A stretch of 19,015 nt of DNA from Strongyloides papillosus (GCA_005656395.1 SRSI01000064.1:1-19015); one strand, 5' to 3'; positions 1 to 10,260 are shown, counted from the first letter of the stretch. A program made the numbers and translations. The notes: generated from the letters alone by a model not told the origin.

Positions 1-713
1 TTCTAGTTTAATATGAATGCTTAATTTTAGATAATCATTAATTGTTATAAAAGTATAAAATGGTTAATGAGAAGGATATATATAATTATAGTTTGTATTT
101 TATTGACAAACCCTTGTAAACATATTTATATTTTATAACTTTATATATATACATATACAGTGTCTGTAAACAATGAATGTATAAATGAAAAAAATATTGT
201 TTAAAAAATAATTTGTAAATAGTATACATACAATAAACATAATAAAGTTTTTAAATATTTAATGACCATATTTCATTCATATTATTTAAAAAAGTTATCT
301 CAAATTATGTATATGATATTCTAAAAATAATTTTACTTCCTAAACTAGATAATGATACATTTAATTGAGAAAAATAATTTATTAATATGTTGATAACCAG
401 AAGTATTTTGATTAATTTTTTATAAATAATAATATTCAAACATGTTGAATAACAATTTGTTTGTATTGGATACTTGAATATTTATAAACTTCAAAATTTA
501 TTTCTGATTTTAAGAATATGGTTATAATGTTGATATAAAGATTTTTTTCGATAACAAAAGGGATATTTATCAAGTTTTTTGGTGAAAAAATTTTTCAAGA
601 CGAATAAAATAATATATGTAAAGTGATTTCCTTTACTAAAATCAGAAACACAGATTACAGACATTCTTTCAAATTTTCTATGGTCTTTAACCTTGTACTT
701 TTTATTATTTTTT
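1..713. other. A+T-rich intergenic DNA, no gene seen
   Basis: This stretch is dominated by A/T runs and is closed by frequent stops in all frames. The only longer open stretch (491-739, minus) is low-complexity and lysine/phenylalanine-rich, as expected by chance at this base composition. I see no conserved motif, RNA gene or repeat. Confidence 0.6.
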
Positions 714-714
714 A

Positions 715-1660
715 CACACAGAAAAAAAATGGGAAGCATTTTTGTGTAAAATGTAATGAATTTTTCCCACCTAACAAAAATTGAATTTTCTTAATTTGCG
801 AATAATTTTATCGAAATTATATCGTACATAAAAATTAAAGCCATAATGAAATAGTTTTTAAAATAAGTTTCTATTTTTTATTATATCATTGTTATTTTTA
901 AACTAAGATTGTCTTCTACAATACTTTTTAAATATAAGATTAGAATTTTATGTAAGATTATAAATGCTTTTATAAAAAGCAATTCTGAGCATACCAAAAT
1001 ATTTTTACTAATATGTTTTAATAGTTTGAGTTTTTATAAATTACACTTTTTATTATAAAATAACAATCTTCTGAAGACTGAAAATTTCTTTATTGACTTT
1101 AATGACTATACTCAAAAATTAAATCTATGAAAAATTATGAAATTATACGGATTTTTATCTATAGTAAAAAATATCTTCTACATATTTAAAATTAATATAA
1201 GAACAAATACTAAAATAATATTTTAAATTTTTAATGCTTTGTGTGGTTAAATAAAAATTATTAGCTTTTTGTTTTTTTATTATGAATTTTTATATTTATT
1301 GTTGCTAATAATTTGTTTAGGAAAATGATTTTTATTAAAATTTAACAACTTTACACGAAATTGAGTTTTAACAACGTATTTTATGTATATTAGAAAAAAA
1401 ATTAGATCCTTGGATTAGCATTATATCAAAAACATTAAGATTAAATAAAAGTTACATTACTTAAAATATAAAACATATGTAATTTCTTAAAAAAACAGTA
1501 AAATTTTGCGGCAACTTAGTATTTTTCATCGTTTTAAAACATTTTTACTGTCGCTTGATTCTTATTAAAATTTGAATAAATGTTGATTTTTTCAACAGGT
1601 GGGAATTTTTACTGCATTTCATGTAATAATGTCAAAATTCTTCCCATTTTTTTTTGTGTG
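715..1660. mobile_element. Non-autonomous TIR element (MITE/foldback type), about 946 bp
   Basis: The ends form a long imperfect inverted repeat. The left arm, about 715-775, starts CACACAGAAAAAAAATGGG. The right arm, about 1600-1660, reads the same way on the minus strand, starting CACACAAAAAAAAATGGG. The arms also share the block AATTTTTCCCACCT / AAAAATTCCCACCT about 50 bp inward. A TA lies directly outside each end (713-714 and 1661-1662), which fits a Tc1/mariner-type TA target duplication, though in such A+T-rich DNA a flanking TA is weak evidence. The interior has no open frame and no recognisable transposase. It could also be an ancient foldback element of another class. Confidence 0.55.
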
Positions 1661-1662
1661 TA

Positions 1663-2474
1663 ATGTTTTTAAACATAAATATATAAAAATTTTAATTATT
1701 TTACAAAAAATTAGAAAATAAAATCTTAGAATTTTTTTATTTTATTTTCAAATATTTCATTTTAAAAAAATTAGTAAAATATCATGATTGAAGTTGCAAA
1801 TAATATATAATTCATAAAAAAATTCAATGTGCTATGAAGTAAATATTTCTTAGATAATAAATTATTTATTATTATAAAAAAGTTAAAAACAGTACTATTA
1901 ATAAAAAAAAGTAAATTATATATTATTTATTGGTAAAATTTGTTTAAAATTCTTATAAATAATATTAAAATTTTAAACTAAAATTTATTAAATATATAGT
2001 AATTTAATTAGAATGAATAAAATTCTTTTTGTATGAAAATAAAGTCTTAATATTTCCTTTGATCAATTTTTAACAACATTTCAGGAGCTGCATTCTGTTT
2101 GCCAAAAAAGAAGGTTAATTATTTACTCTAAATTTGTGACCATAATTTTGTTGAATCTATTACTGTTACTTATACTGTAGTTTATTCATTACGAAGTTCA
2201 TTGAACACTTATAATAATTAAGACAAGATTAATAAACATGGATTTTAAATTTAATATTTTTCGTTGTAATTCTGTGAAATAATATTTAAAATTTTAAAAC
2301 CAACAAGAAACTGCCGCATTCTTTTAAATCCTAGTTTTTTAACTATTTATTGAGTCGTTACATAAGTTCTGTTAATTTATTTTACTAAACATCAAAACGC
2401 TAGAATTTTAATAAAAAATTTAGCCGTTTATAATATATTATCTATTATTATCTAAAATTTATATTCATCTTGTA
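1663..2474. other. A+T-rich intergenic DNA, nothing recognised
   Basis: This is A/T-rich sequence with homopolymer runs. I see no open frame of useful length, no inverted repeat and no RNA-like structure. Confidence 0.5.
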
Positions 2475-3040
2475 GATACATTATCAATTTCAGACGTGAG
2501 AAATTTTCTTATAATTTTGATGAATATTCTCGAAAAGTCAATATTTACTTGATCATCTTTATTGAAAAATTTGTATTTAAAAAAATTATGTAGAAACAAA
2601 AATTGGTTGTAGTCAGAAAAAGACACACTTAGAGAATATGCTAAGTGAAGAAAAACTTCACAGTTTAACTCATCCAGATTTTTTTAATTCTTCAACGTCA
2701 TGCGCCGTCATGTTTAAAAACAACCCTTACTTCATTTTTCGAATTTTGTCCCTTTTTTAAATTTACTTGTTTAATTTTTTTAATTTTAAAAACATGCTAA
2801 ATTATAAGTAAGTGAAAATAATTTGCAATTATTAGGATTTCAAAAAATCTGAATTAGGAGTAAAAGCCTTACAAACGTATGCTCCATTTTCAGTATTCAT
2901 ATATGAATTCTGAACCTTAAATAACCTTTGTATTGTTGTAACATCTACTACGTCTTCTTTTTATATTCTTCATTAGTTTTAAGAGGCTTCAGTTGTTATA
3001 ATCATTGTTGAAACTTAAGAGGATGGACACTCATCCAGCA
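2475..3040 (-). pseudogene. Possible decayed coding sequence of unknown family
   Basis: On the minus strand two stretches read as non-repetitive, protein-like sequence. One, about 2830-2960, is about 40 codons containing the segment NTENGAYVCKAFTPNS and closes with two stops. The other, about 2475-2690, is about 70 codons without an ATG, containing LNCEVFLHLAYSLSVSF. They are in different frames with stops between them. A 16-base block (CTGGATGAGTGTCCAT) on the minus strand near 3025-3040 recurs on the plus strand at about 4187-4204 in a short open frame, in the same reading phase (LDECP). I cannot name a family. It could be broken exons of a real gene or chance openness. Confidence 0.3.
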
Positions 3041-3220
3041 ATAAATATTATTCCAATTACATTGCGTATATTATAACAATAATAAAAAGGTTTGCATTTT
3101 TATTTTTAAATTTTCGTTATGAGTAAGAAAGCTTATGATCCATATATAGACTTAGTATCACCAGAATGTGAACAAATAATGATGTTTTAAAGATTAGTAT
3201 TAACAATAAATGAAATTATT

Positions 3221-4035
3221 CCGAAATAGTAGACGCATTTTTTTAACAAAAAAAAGTTAACATAAAAATTAATATTTTTTAGTGAAATGTTAAATTTTTT
3301 GGTACTGTTCTTCCTCGGTAGGGAAATTTTTGAAATTATTTTTTTGTTAATAAAAAGTGATAATATGATAAAAAAAAAGTGATTTTTAATGATTATACAA
3401 TACTTTCCCAGTGATAATGAGAAAAAAAAATTAAAAATTTTGAATATCTTTGAGGCATAAATAACTGATAACGCACACCGGTCATTTGGGTAGTATATAT
3501 CTCTATTAAGTTATTAATTTTTTTGAATATTAAGACGGGAAAAGTGATAATCTGGCAAAGTAAGGTGATTTAGAATGATAAGATGGTACTTTCTCACTGA
3601 TAATAAGAAAAAAAGTCCTAAAAATAAGAAAATTTAACCAAATTTTATTAACATTATTATGTAAAATTAACTACGTCTATATACATTTAGTGAAATGTGC
3701 TGTAAAAATGGTGAACCATTTCATTAATACAATGCCTAAGTAGAGTATTTAAGACCTTTATGACTATTATTGAACTATAAAAATTGAAAAGTTGATGGAT
3801 GAAAATTGTTAAAAACACTTTGTTCTATTTATATAGTTAATAAAAATTTAAAAAAAATTGTTTTAATATTCAAAAATAACATTTTTAAAATTGCCGTACC
3901 GAGGAAGAACAGTACCAATTCTTTTTGTAAAACGTTTATTCTAAAAATTTTAATTGGGTAGTGGTCGCAATTAAATGCATTGCGATGATGAAGTGAATCC
4001 AAAGGATTATCGAAAAAATGCGTCCACTATTTCGG
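3221..4035. mobile_element. Non-autonomous inverted-repeat element, about 815 bp, with two nested inverted repeats
   Basis: Outer arms: 3221-3243 (CCGAAATAGTAGACGCATTT and onward) and 4013-4035, which is its reverse complement with one mismatch (GTAGACG against GTGGACG). Inner arms: 3301-3320 (GGTACTGTTCTTCCTCGGTA) and 3897-3916, an exact 20-base reverse complement. The interior is A+T-rich without an open frame and holds a diverged direct repeat around the phrases TACTTTCCCAGTGATAATGAG (about 3401) and TACTTTCTCACTGATAATAAG (about 3590). I could not define a target-site duplication, so the superfamily is unassigned. The paired terminal and subterminal arms mark it as a DNA-transposon derivative or foldback element. 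Confidence 0.6.
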
Positions 4036-4655
4036 ACTTCAACTGTTAAAATAATACCAATGACTAAGTTTTTTTAACAAATTATTGTTGCTACTATTAC
4101 ATGTTTTTTTATTATAAAATAATATCTTTAGTAATAACTTATTATTTTAATTTTCATGGTGAGACAATGCATGGCAAAATTTGTAAATTTCTGGATGAGT
4201 GTCCATTTTGCCTGAAGCTCGTAGAAAATACAGTTTCAAAAATGACTCTTAACTACATCCATGTTCAATCAAAAGAAAATGTAGCATAAATAATATGACA
4301 AATTATGATCAAGCAATATATAAAGTAAGGAAATGGTATTATCCAATTATTATAATGACTTAATTTTATATAACTTGAAGTTATACTTTTTTGATGGTAA
4401 AACTAACTATTGATACTACAAAATTTATGCGACAATCTAATTTTAAAAATAAAATTCTATTTTGAAGTCTTCATAAACATTCATTAAATAAAAAATATCT
4501 TTCAATTTATTAATTATATGCAATAAACTACTTGAAGTTTATTTTGAAAGACACTTTCTTTGCTAGCACTCCATTATACTATATCTTCTATATATGTGAT
4601 AACCGGCATAGTTCATTGAACTCTATAATATTTTAAGAATCTAAATATTCCAAAA
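4036..4655. other. A+T-rich intergenic DNA with one short open frame
   Basis: The plus strand has an open frame at about 4125-4289 containing MHGKICKFLDECPFCLKL, with four closely spaced cysteines. It shares a 16-base block with the minus strand near 3030. There is no family match I can defend and no clear splice signals, so I do not call a gene. The rest is A/T-rich with no visible structure. Confidence 0.35.
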
Positions 4656-4758
4656 CGGGAGAAGGGACATTCGCTTGTCCATGGGTAAACGAAATGAAAT
4701 TTAAAAAAAAAGGAAAAATTATGGGTAATCATGGACAAGCAAATGTCCACCGTCTCAA
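4656..4758. repeat. Short inverted repeat upstream of the receptor gene
   Basis: Left arm GGGACATTCGCTTGTCCATGGG (about 4664-4685) pairs with right arm CATGGACAAGCAAATGTCC (about 4730-4748). Beyond these, GGGAGAAGG and CCGTCTC extend the pairing imperfectly. The loop is about 45 bp and A-rich. It has the size and form of a tiny MITE or a cruciform-forming repeat. It ends about 80 bp before the ATG of the receptor gene, so it may lie in its promoter or 5' leader. Confidence 0.6.
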
Positions 4759-4838
4759 ATATAGATTTATTAATATATCTAGTTATATTTTAATTTAAGA
4801 CTAATGAAAAAAGTTCTAACATATTTTATTTTGTTGAA

Positions 4839-5871
4839 ATGAGTATAAACTCTAAAGGATCAAGTTTTGCTGAAAATAATACTATAGCTAGCTCTTTTTA
4901 TAGTTATAATATTTTTACTCCAGTATTAACAAGCGTTCAATATGGATCAACCCTACTAGTCCTGTCATTTCTTTTTATTATATTTCAATGCGCTGTTCTT
5001 TTTGTAAGTTTTTAATATGTTTATACGTAGTAGCTATTTTTAGATCTTATGCAAAAAAGAAGCAACTGCAAATAACATAGCTTTTAAAATAACAAAACAT
5101 CAAGGATTTTTTACACTCCTCCAACTACTTGGTCATTTGATTACTTCATTTATAATTATGATAAATGCAGATGGAGAAAGTTTGTTTGTATCAATAATAG
5201 GATCCATAATACGTTCAAGTTTTATTGTTGGTGTTTTATTCACGTTTGTTTTAACAATTAATCGTTTTTTTATCGTTTTTTGTTTCCCATCTTTTCTATA
5301 TGACAAGAAAGGTTTTTATCACTTTTTAATTTTGTTATGCTATATAATTTCAATTATTGAATTTACTGTTTTTCTTCTACCGTCGTTTAGAATAAATTTG
5401 GACCAGCAATTTTTCAAATGGTATATAATAGGAAATTTTAATAAAATTAAACTAGTATGGGTTCTCCAAAGTAAAATTATCATTATTATTTTGATAATTT
5501 CTTTTATTATGCACATATTAATAATGCTAAAGATGATGTTTTTAAGATGTTTAACATGTGGTAGTATAATTACTTGTAATGAGTTGAACTTTATAGCGTA
5601 TGCATTAATAAATTTTGCTTATTGTGCAATATATGAATTAGGTGTAAGTGGCATAATCAATTTTTTTAAACATTTTGAATTTTGTTTTGCTTACCTTCAA
5701 ATTGTATATATTATTATTACTGGTATTAATATAATATATACATATTGTTTTGTAAAGTATGTTTTATAATGAATTTACATACCATTATTTTTTTTTAAAT
5801 TTCAGAAATATTCACCAAGACGTTTTACCTGTGTTAGCGAACATAGTGAATTCAAATATTACGAAAGTTAG
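4839..5871 (+). CDS. Nematode-type seven-transmembrane chemoreceptor (serpentine GPCR), three exons
   Basis: Proposed exons are 4839-5003, 5044-5751 and 5806-5871, giving 312 residues. Intron 1 (40 bp) runs from GTAAGT to TTTTTAG. Intron 2 (54 bp) runs from GTAAAG to AAATTTCAG. Both are phase 0. The protein has seven hydrophobic segments at about residues 34-58, 76-96, 102-134, 148-168, 198-220, 234-254 and 266-290. NRF (128-130) at the inner end of TM3 stands where rhodopsin-like receptors have DRY. There is one N-glycosylation sequon before TM1 (N13) and a short polar tail. The length and the NRF-then-FP pattern suit the nematode Srx/Srsx-type families, whose members are expected in sensory-neuron membranes as ligand receptors coupled to G proteins. 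The exact family and ligand are not determinable by eye. Using an alternative donor three bases later (GTATGT) would give a shorter tail. No frame damage is seen, so it may be functional. Confidence 0.8.
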
Positions 5872-5973
5872 ACCTGTGACGTCTAAATAATTTAAATTTA
5901 ATCAGTTGGATTGTAATTATTTATGTAAAAACTATATATGTACTAATTGAATATATTTTTTTAAAATGTTATG

Positions 5974-5979
5974 AATAAA
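5974..5979 (+). terminator. Candidate polyadenylation signal of the receptor gene
   Basis: AATAAA lies about 100 bp after the proposed stop codon at 5869-5871, a suitable distance for the 3' end of this gene. In such A+T-rich DNA the hexamer is common, so the support comes from position only. Confidence 0.45.
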
Positions 5980-5984
5980 ATTTG

Positions 5985-6529
5985 TTTATATCATATATTA
6001 ATAAACTAAAAATTATCGTTTTTATGGCAAGATTTTATATGATTATATTCAGCTGCCTTGTAAGTAGAACATTAAATACTACATTTAATATCATTTACAT
6101 TTAAAGCGGAAGATTATATCATTATTTCCTATTTAAATACGAAAATATTTAAATATAAACTTATGATTTTTGTAGTAATAAATTGGTCTCAGATAAACAT
6201 ATGAATTTATCAATCTCAGTCTATTTATGATTTATACAAGTTGGCATGACTTTTATTTAAAAAAAAATATAATTACCAATTCTATATTAGTTTTTAATTA
6301 TTTACTATTTAACTGTAAAATATCAATAAATTTGAAATTTGTTAATTATTGTTTAATCATATTAAATTGTTAAACTTTAAGTTTTTTTTTATTTTTCTTT
6401 ATTAAAAAATAAAATTTATTATGCTATTAAGTTTTTAAGGGTTAATAAATTTTAAAGCTTTTATCATATTTTTATATAATTAACATAATTAGATTAGATT
6501 TTAAAAATGAAAAAAATTTTTCTACAGTT
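5985..6529. other. A+T-rich intergenic DNA, nothing recognised
   Basis: Non-coding by inspection: A/T runs, frequent stops, no inverted or tandem repeat longer than background. Confidence 0.5.
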
Positions 6530-7045
6530 TATCCAGATTTACTTCTTTTTTTGCACACTGATTTTATTTTGACCACTTCTTCATAAACTCTTCAAGAAAA
6601 TATGTTTTCAGAAGATATTAATTATTCTCTAGTTTCACCTTTGACAGACTTTTGAATTAAAAACTTCAAAAGAAACTACATTGTTTACATCTCCGACCTT
6701 TTAAATCATTGAAAAAGCCTCCACAATCCTCTGTTCTTCATATAAATCAATGCATTATTAGTTCTCATTTCAACTATTACAGCAATAAAATATTTTTTAA
6801 TAGTCATTGTTCTTTATCGATAAATAAGTGTAATGGGCAAGGGAGAAAATGATACTCTTTGAATATCATAAAACTTCTCTACATTGAGTATTGTCATCGT
6901 TTTGCTACATGAGCAATGATTTTGCTTTCCCAAGTTTCATTTTTGCTTCCAAGTTACTTATTTTTTACTGGTATACTATCAACCACTAAACAGACACTAA
7001 TTTCTGTAACCTTGCCATAAGTTTTTTTGCAGTGAGACATATTTA
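6530..7045 (-). pseudogene. Possible coding remnant, family unknown
   Basis: On the minus strand several short stretches in shifting frames look protein-like rather than A/T noise. About 6900-7040 reads CKKTYGKVTEISVCLVVDSI onward for about 47 codons with one internal stop. About 6720-6810 reads about 30 open codons from an ATG. About 6650-6710 reads a further 20 (VNNVVSFEVFNSKVCQR). Stops and frame changes separate them and no splice signals link them. I do not recognise the family. Chance openness cannot be excluded. Confidence 0.25.
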
Positions 7046-7438
7046 GACCGGATAGTTTTACAAAATAAAATAGTATATAATATTATTAAATAAATATTAT
7101 CACATAGAGGATGTTATATTTACAATATTATATATTAGTTATTTATTAATTACATCCAATACCCAGTTTTTACCTTATCTGATGAGTTGTATTTTACATC
7201 AGTTTATATACTAGATATTCCGTGGCGTATCTGACATAATGCGCAACTAATCCTTTCTGTACTGATTCTACGACTGTCTATATTTCAAATATCTTGGATG
7301 TTAATGCTTGTGGACCCTATATTTTCCTCTTAAATTTCCAAACTATTTTTTTGGTCATATGTGCATCGCAACAGTGCCAATTGGATATACATTTAAAAGA
7401 TATGTTCCTTGCTAAAAAAAAATAAGTTTTTTTATTAA
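7046..7438. other. A+T-rich intergenic DNA, nothing recognised
   Basis: No open frame or repeat was seen between the possible remnant and the mariner left end at 7441. Confidence 0.5.
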
Positions 7439-7440
7439 TA

Positions 7441-8132
7441 TTAGGTCGGGGAATAAATAATGGTGACAGATTCTTTATGTAACTTTATGTTGTAAAACAT
7501 TAAAATAATTAAACTCTTTTTAAGACAGTGTTTATGTAGGAATAATCGGGTACTTGATCTGATAATATTTTGTATATTACCTTAATTTTTAATTTAATTT
7601 CTAATAAAGTTCTGTCCGATTTTAAAAACGTTTTCAAAAATGGAATTACGGGTAATTTTCTTGCATGAGCTTAAACTTGGACGTAGTGGAGTTGAGGCAC
7701 ATGAAAATATAGCGAATGCATGAGGTTAAGGATCAACTTCCGAGCGCACTGTGCGTACATGGTTTGATAAATTTCAAGAGGGTAATATTGATCTCGATAA
7801 TGAAGAGAGTAGACGAAGACCCATAATTACCAATACTGATTATTTAAAGAAGATTGTGGAGTCAAATTGTCACTTGCTTAGACATTTTGATGCATTTTCG
7901 AAAAATAAATTGTTTAGAAAACAGGACTCTTCAGAAAGGGCTTTTCATTGACTTTATAAGATGCCAAAAACCTGAGTTTTACTAATCAAATATCCTAAAG
8001 TTTTCAGGGCGTTTGCAAAAATGTATAGACTCTAACAGGTATTACTTCGATTAATTTGTCTAATTTTAATCTAAATAAATGTTGTTTTAACTAGTTTTTT
8101 TCCTCGCAGCCATTATTTATTCCCCAACCTAA
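7441..8132 (+). mobile_element. Internally deleted mariner transposon, 692 bp
   Basis: The terminal inverted repeats are 23 bp, at 7441-7463 and 8110-8132, with one mismatch. They begin TTAGGTCGGGGAATAAATAA on the left and TTAGGTTGGGGAATAAATAA on the right (minus strand). TA lies directly outside each end (7439-7440 and 8133-8134), the target duplication of mariner/Tc1 elements. Full mariners are about 1.3 kb, so roughly half of the interior is gone, leaving the two ends of the transposase gene. It cannot encode transposase but could be mobilised in trans if a relative is active. Confidence 0.88.
7640..8054 (+). pseudogene. Mariner transposase relic (N-terminal DNA-binding part and last residues)
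   Basis: From the ATG at 7640 the frame reads a mariner N-terminal helix-turn-helix region: MELRVIFLHELKLGRSGVEA, then two stops about 30 codons in, then SERTVRTWFDKFQEGNIDL and the basic SRRRP linker. It stays open to 7951. The DDD catalytic core is missing. In another frame near 8007-8054 the C-terminal end of a mariner transposase is recognisable (QKCIDSNRYYFD, stop at 8052-8054). The two nonsense codons, the frame change and the internal deletion make it non-functional. Confidence 0.85.
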
Positions 8133-8811
8133 TAATTGTTTGGTTATTAAACAGAGTAATACTTCATAACTTCTGTGTAATTATTATTAATTTTTCGTAT
8201 CTAACATTAAAAAAAGTTTCAATTATTAGCTGCACAAACAATTTTAACTCTATTGCTTTCTTGAATGCATAATTAGAAATTTATTAGAAATTACTAATGA
8301 AAACTTAAACACAAGTTCTATTTATAACAAAATAGACTAAAAATAAAATATTATCTAAAAAAACACACTTACCCGAAATCACTTGGGTTTTGTATAACTA
8401 ATCTAGTAGAAACAATTTAATTTATATTTCTAATTTTCATGATTCCCTATACATTACACATGTAATGTATAACAAAATTAAAAAAACAAATAGAAAAAAA
8501 AATTGGTTTTTCTTTAGTTGGTACCCAGCTACTGAAATTGTTTCGTATGTATAAAGATTACAATCCATTTGCTTGTCATCTTTTTATGTTATGTATAAAT
8601 ACCTTGCTTTTTATAAAATAAATACTCTTTTACCTTAAACTTGTTATAATTTATTAACTAAATATTTAACAGAAATAAATAAAACACGGCATATTGCTCA
8701 GTGAAAATTTTATTAATAAAATTAAAGTTTGGTATTTGCGAGAATTCTCCAATGCTTTACTCTGGATAAATACTGACTCACGATAATTTAAATAAAAAGC
8801 ACATAGTCTTG
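8133..8811. other. A+T-rich intergenic DNA with one small palindrome
   Basis: No gene is seen. A near-perfect 22-base palindrome lies at 8449-8470 (ATACATTACA, CA, TGTAATGTAT). No other structure was recognised. Confidence 0.5.
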
Positions 8812-8819
8812 AGTGTGGA

Positions 8820-9026
8820 CAGGGCCGGCGCGAATGTGTCTTGCGCTCTAGGCAAAGATAATTTATTGTACTCTTTATTTAAAAAAATTACCTAAAATTT
8901 GTCGTATATGATGTAAAAAATAATTTAAATCAGGAATTGGGAATATTTTTTTCGTCATTTTACGGCCCCCTCATGATTGCACTCTAGGCAATTGCCTAGT
9001 TTGCCTATACTGTCGCGCCGGCCCTG
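8820..9026. mobile_element. hAT-type MITE, 207 bp
   Basis: The termini are a perfect 14-base inverted repeat, CAGGGCCGGCGCGA, at 8820-8833 and (minus strand) 9013-9026. The perfect 8-bp direct duplication AGTGTGGA flanks it at 8812-8819 and 9027-9034. CAGGG ends plus an 8-bp duplication are the signature of the hAT superfamily. Both ends also carry the subterminal motif CTCTAGGCAA, and the right side holds a 16-base palindrome CTAGGCAATTGCCTAG (8984-8999). No coding capacity. The G+C-rich ends stand out against the surrounding DNA. Confidence 0.9.
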
Positions 9027-9034
9027 AGTGTGGA

Positions 9035-9446
9035 TAGCTATTGTAACGCTAAATAAATATTATTGTAATTGTACAATGTTACTATGACAGTTTTGTAGGC
9101 AATAAAGTTTTGGAATTTTTAAAAATTACGTAAAATTTTTTATTTTTACTTTTATCTTCAATTTTTTAATATTATAAATTGTTTATAGTTACTCTTTCTA
9201 TATAATTGCTAAATAATATTAGTATGACCGTTTAACATCATATCTTAAATAGCCAAAATTTATTTATTATAACTTCAGATAATGATAATTCCTGTTTTTT
9301 TATATATGCAATTCATGATCTTTAGGTGGAGGTGAATAAAAATCCCTATAGTTCTAAAAATTAACAACATATTAAATTGTTTGGCTTTAAAGAATAAATA
9401 TAAAAACTTAACTTGAAATTGCAGGAATCTTTAATAATTTCATACT
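9035..9446. other. A+T-rich intergenic DNA, downstream flank of the astacin relic
   Basis: Mostly A/T-rich. On the minus strand the frame after the stop at 9447-9449 stays open for about 12 more codons (about 9410-9446), which may be the decayed continuation of the CUB domain described next. Nothing else is recognised. Confidence 0.4.
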
Positions 9447-10118
9447 CTAACATATTGTAAGACCAGTTGAACCTCTTTCATGACGATGCAATGTATCTAA
9501 ATAATTATCAGTACTTCTACATTTACTTTTTGGAAGCTCTATATCAAAGAATATTAATAGTTATATTGTTACTGCCATCCGAATTTATGTGACAACTACA
9601 TTTTCCGATTTTACCTTTATGTTCGAAACTTTTCACATCATCTCTTGCAATATATTTCTTTGTTTTAAGACAGTCACCAATACTGTTTTTAGGAGTACCA
9701 CATTTTAAATCTATAGAAATGAAAAAAGCAAAGAGAAGTATCAGTATCTGTTCTAAGAAAATTTCTATTCTCACAATCAGCGTTCTTCTTGCGGTGACTA
9801 TGAAAATACATATCATTGGTGAATTTTAAATCATTGTGAGAACACACATAATATTGATCATATATTTTTTGAAAACCAGGATTTATTTTAAAATTATAAG
9901 TAGGTCTTTTGTTTTTACTTCTAAAAAAGGATCAACTGGAATTATAGATCCTAAATCAAAACCTATATCGGGATAGTATGAATGATAATTTACTGACTTT
10001 TGGTATTATTTCTTATGTGATAGTTTAACATTATTCCACTTAATTTCTACATATTTATTATTATCAGAACGTGAAATTTCTGGAACAATTCCTAAAATAC
10101 AACCGATGTAAAATGTTA
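9447..10118 (-). pseudogene. Astacin-family (M12A) zinc metalloprotease pseudogene, partial: catalytic end, EGF-like and CUB parts
   Basis: Read on the minus strand, coherent segments follow each other in domain order but in different frames. From about 10118: a catalytic-domain piece with EISRSDNNKYVEIKWNNV (the region after the third zinc ligand of astacins), an in-frame stop at 10006-10008, then a piece ending IGFDLGSIIPVDPFL in place of the Met-turn. After a frameshift near 9910 comes an EGF-like cysteine region (NADCENRNF, SLCFFHFYRFK). After another near 9705 comes a CUB start (KCGTPKNSIGDC, KGKIGKCSCHI). After a third near 9560 comes ELPKSKCRSTDNYLDTL to TGLTIC and a stop. The HExxH zinc site is destroyed by an apparent small deletion near 10105-10110, and the third His position reads Pro. 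Active relatives are secreted or membrane-tethered proteases; this copy is dead. Confidence 0.65.
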
Positions 10119-10260
10119 ATATTGCTCTATTTTTAAATATCTATCTTTTCAATTTTAATGTCGTAGATTGTATTTTTTATAAAATGTTTTTAGAAATTTG
10201 TGCCTTGAAGTTTAATAAATATTCATTCTACTAATACATTTTATTTTTTTAGATACAAAC

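Noticed and set aside
491..739. Minus-strand 82-codon open frame.
   Set aside because: Low-complexity, Lys/Phe/Asn-rich, no domain pattern and no splice signals; expected by chance in this A/T-rich DNA.
8449..8470. 22-base near-palindrome ATACATTACA/TGTAATGTAT.
   Set aside because: Too short and A/T-rich to call a regulatory site or element end, with no partner copy in the window.
9539..9572. A possible 34-bp intron (GTAACA to ATATAG, minus strand) that would join the two CUB pieces in frame.
   Set aside because: Sequence inside the supposed intron reads as normal CUB strand sequence (NNITINI) and a one-base shift joins it to the next piece, so a frameshift in a pseudogene explains it better. 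Other lesions upstream agree.
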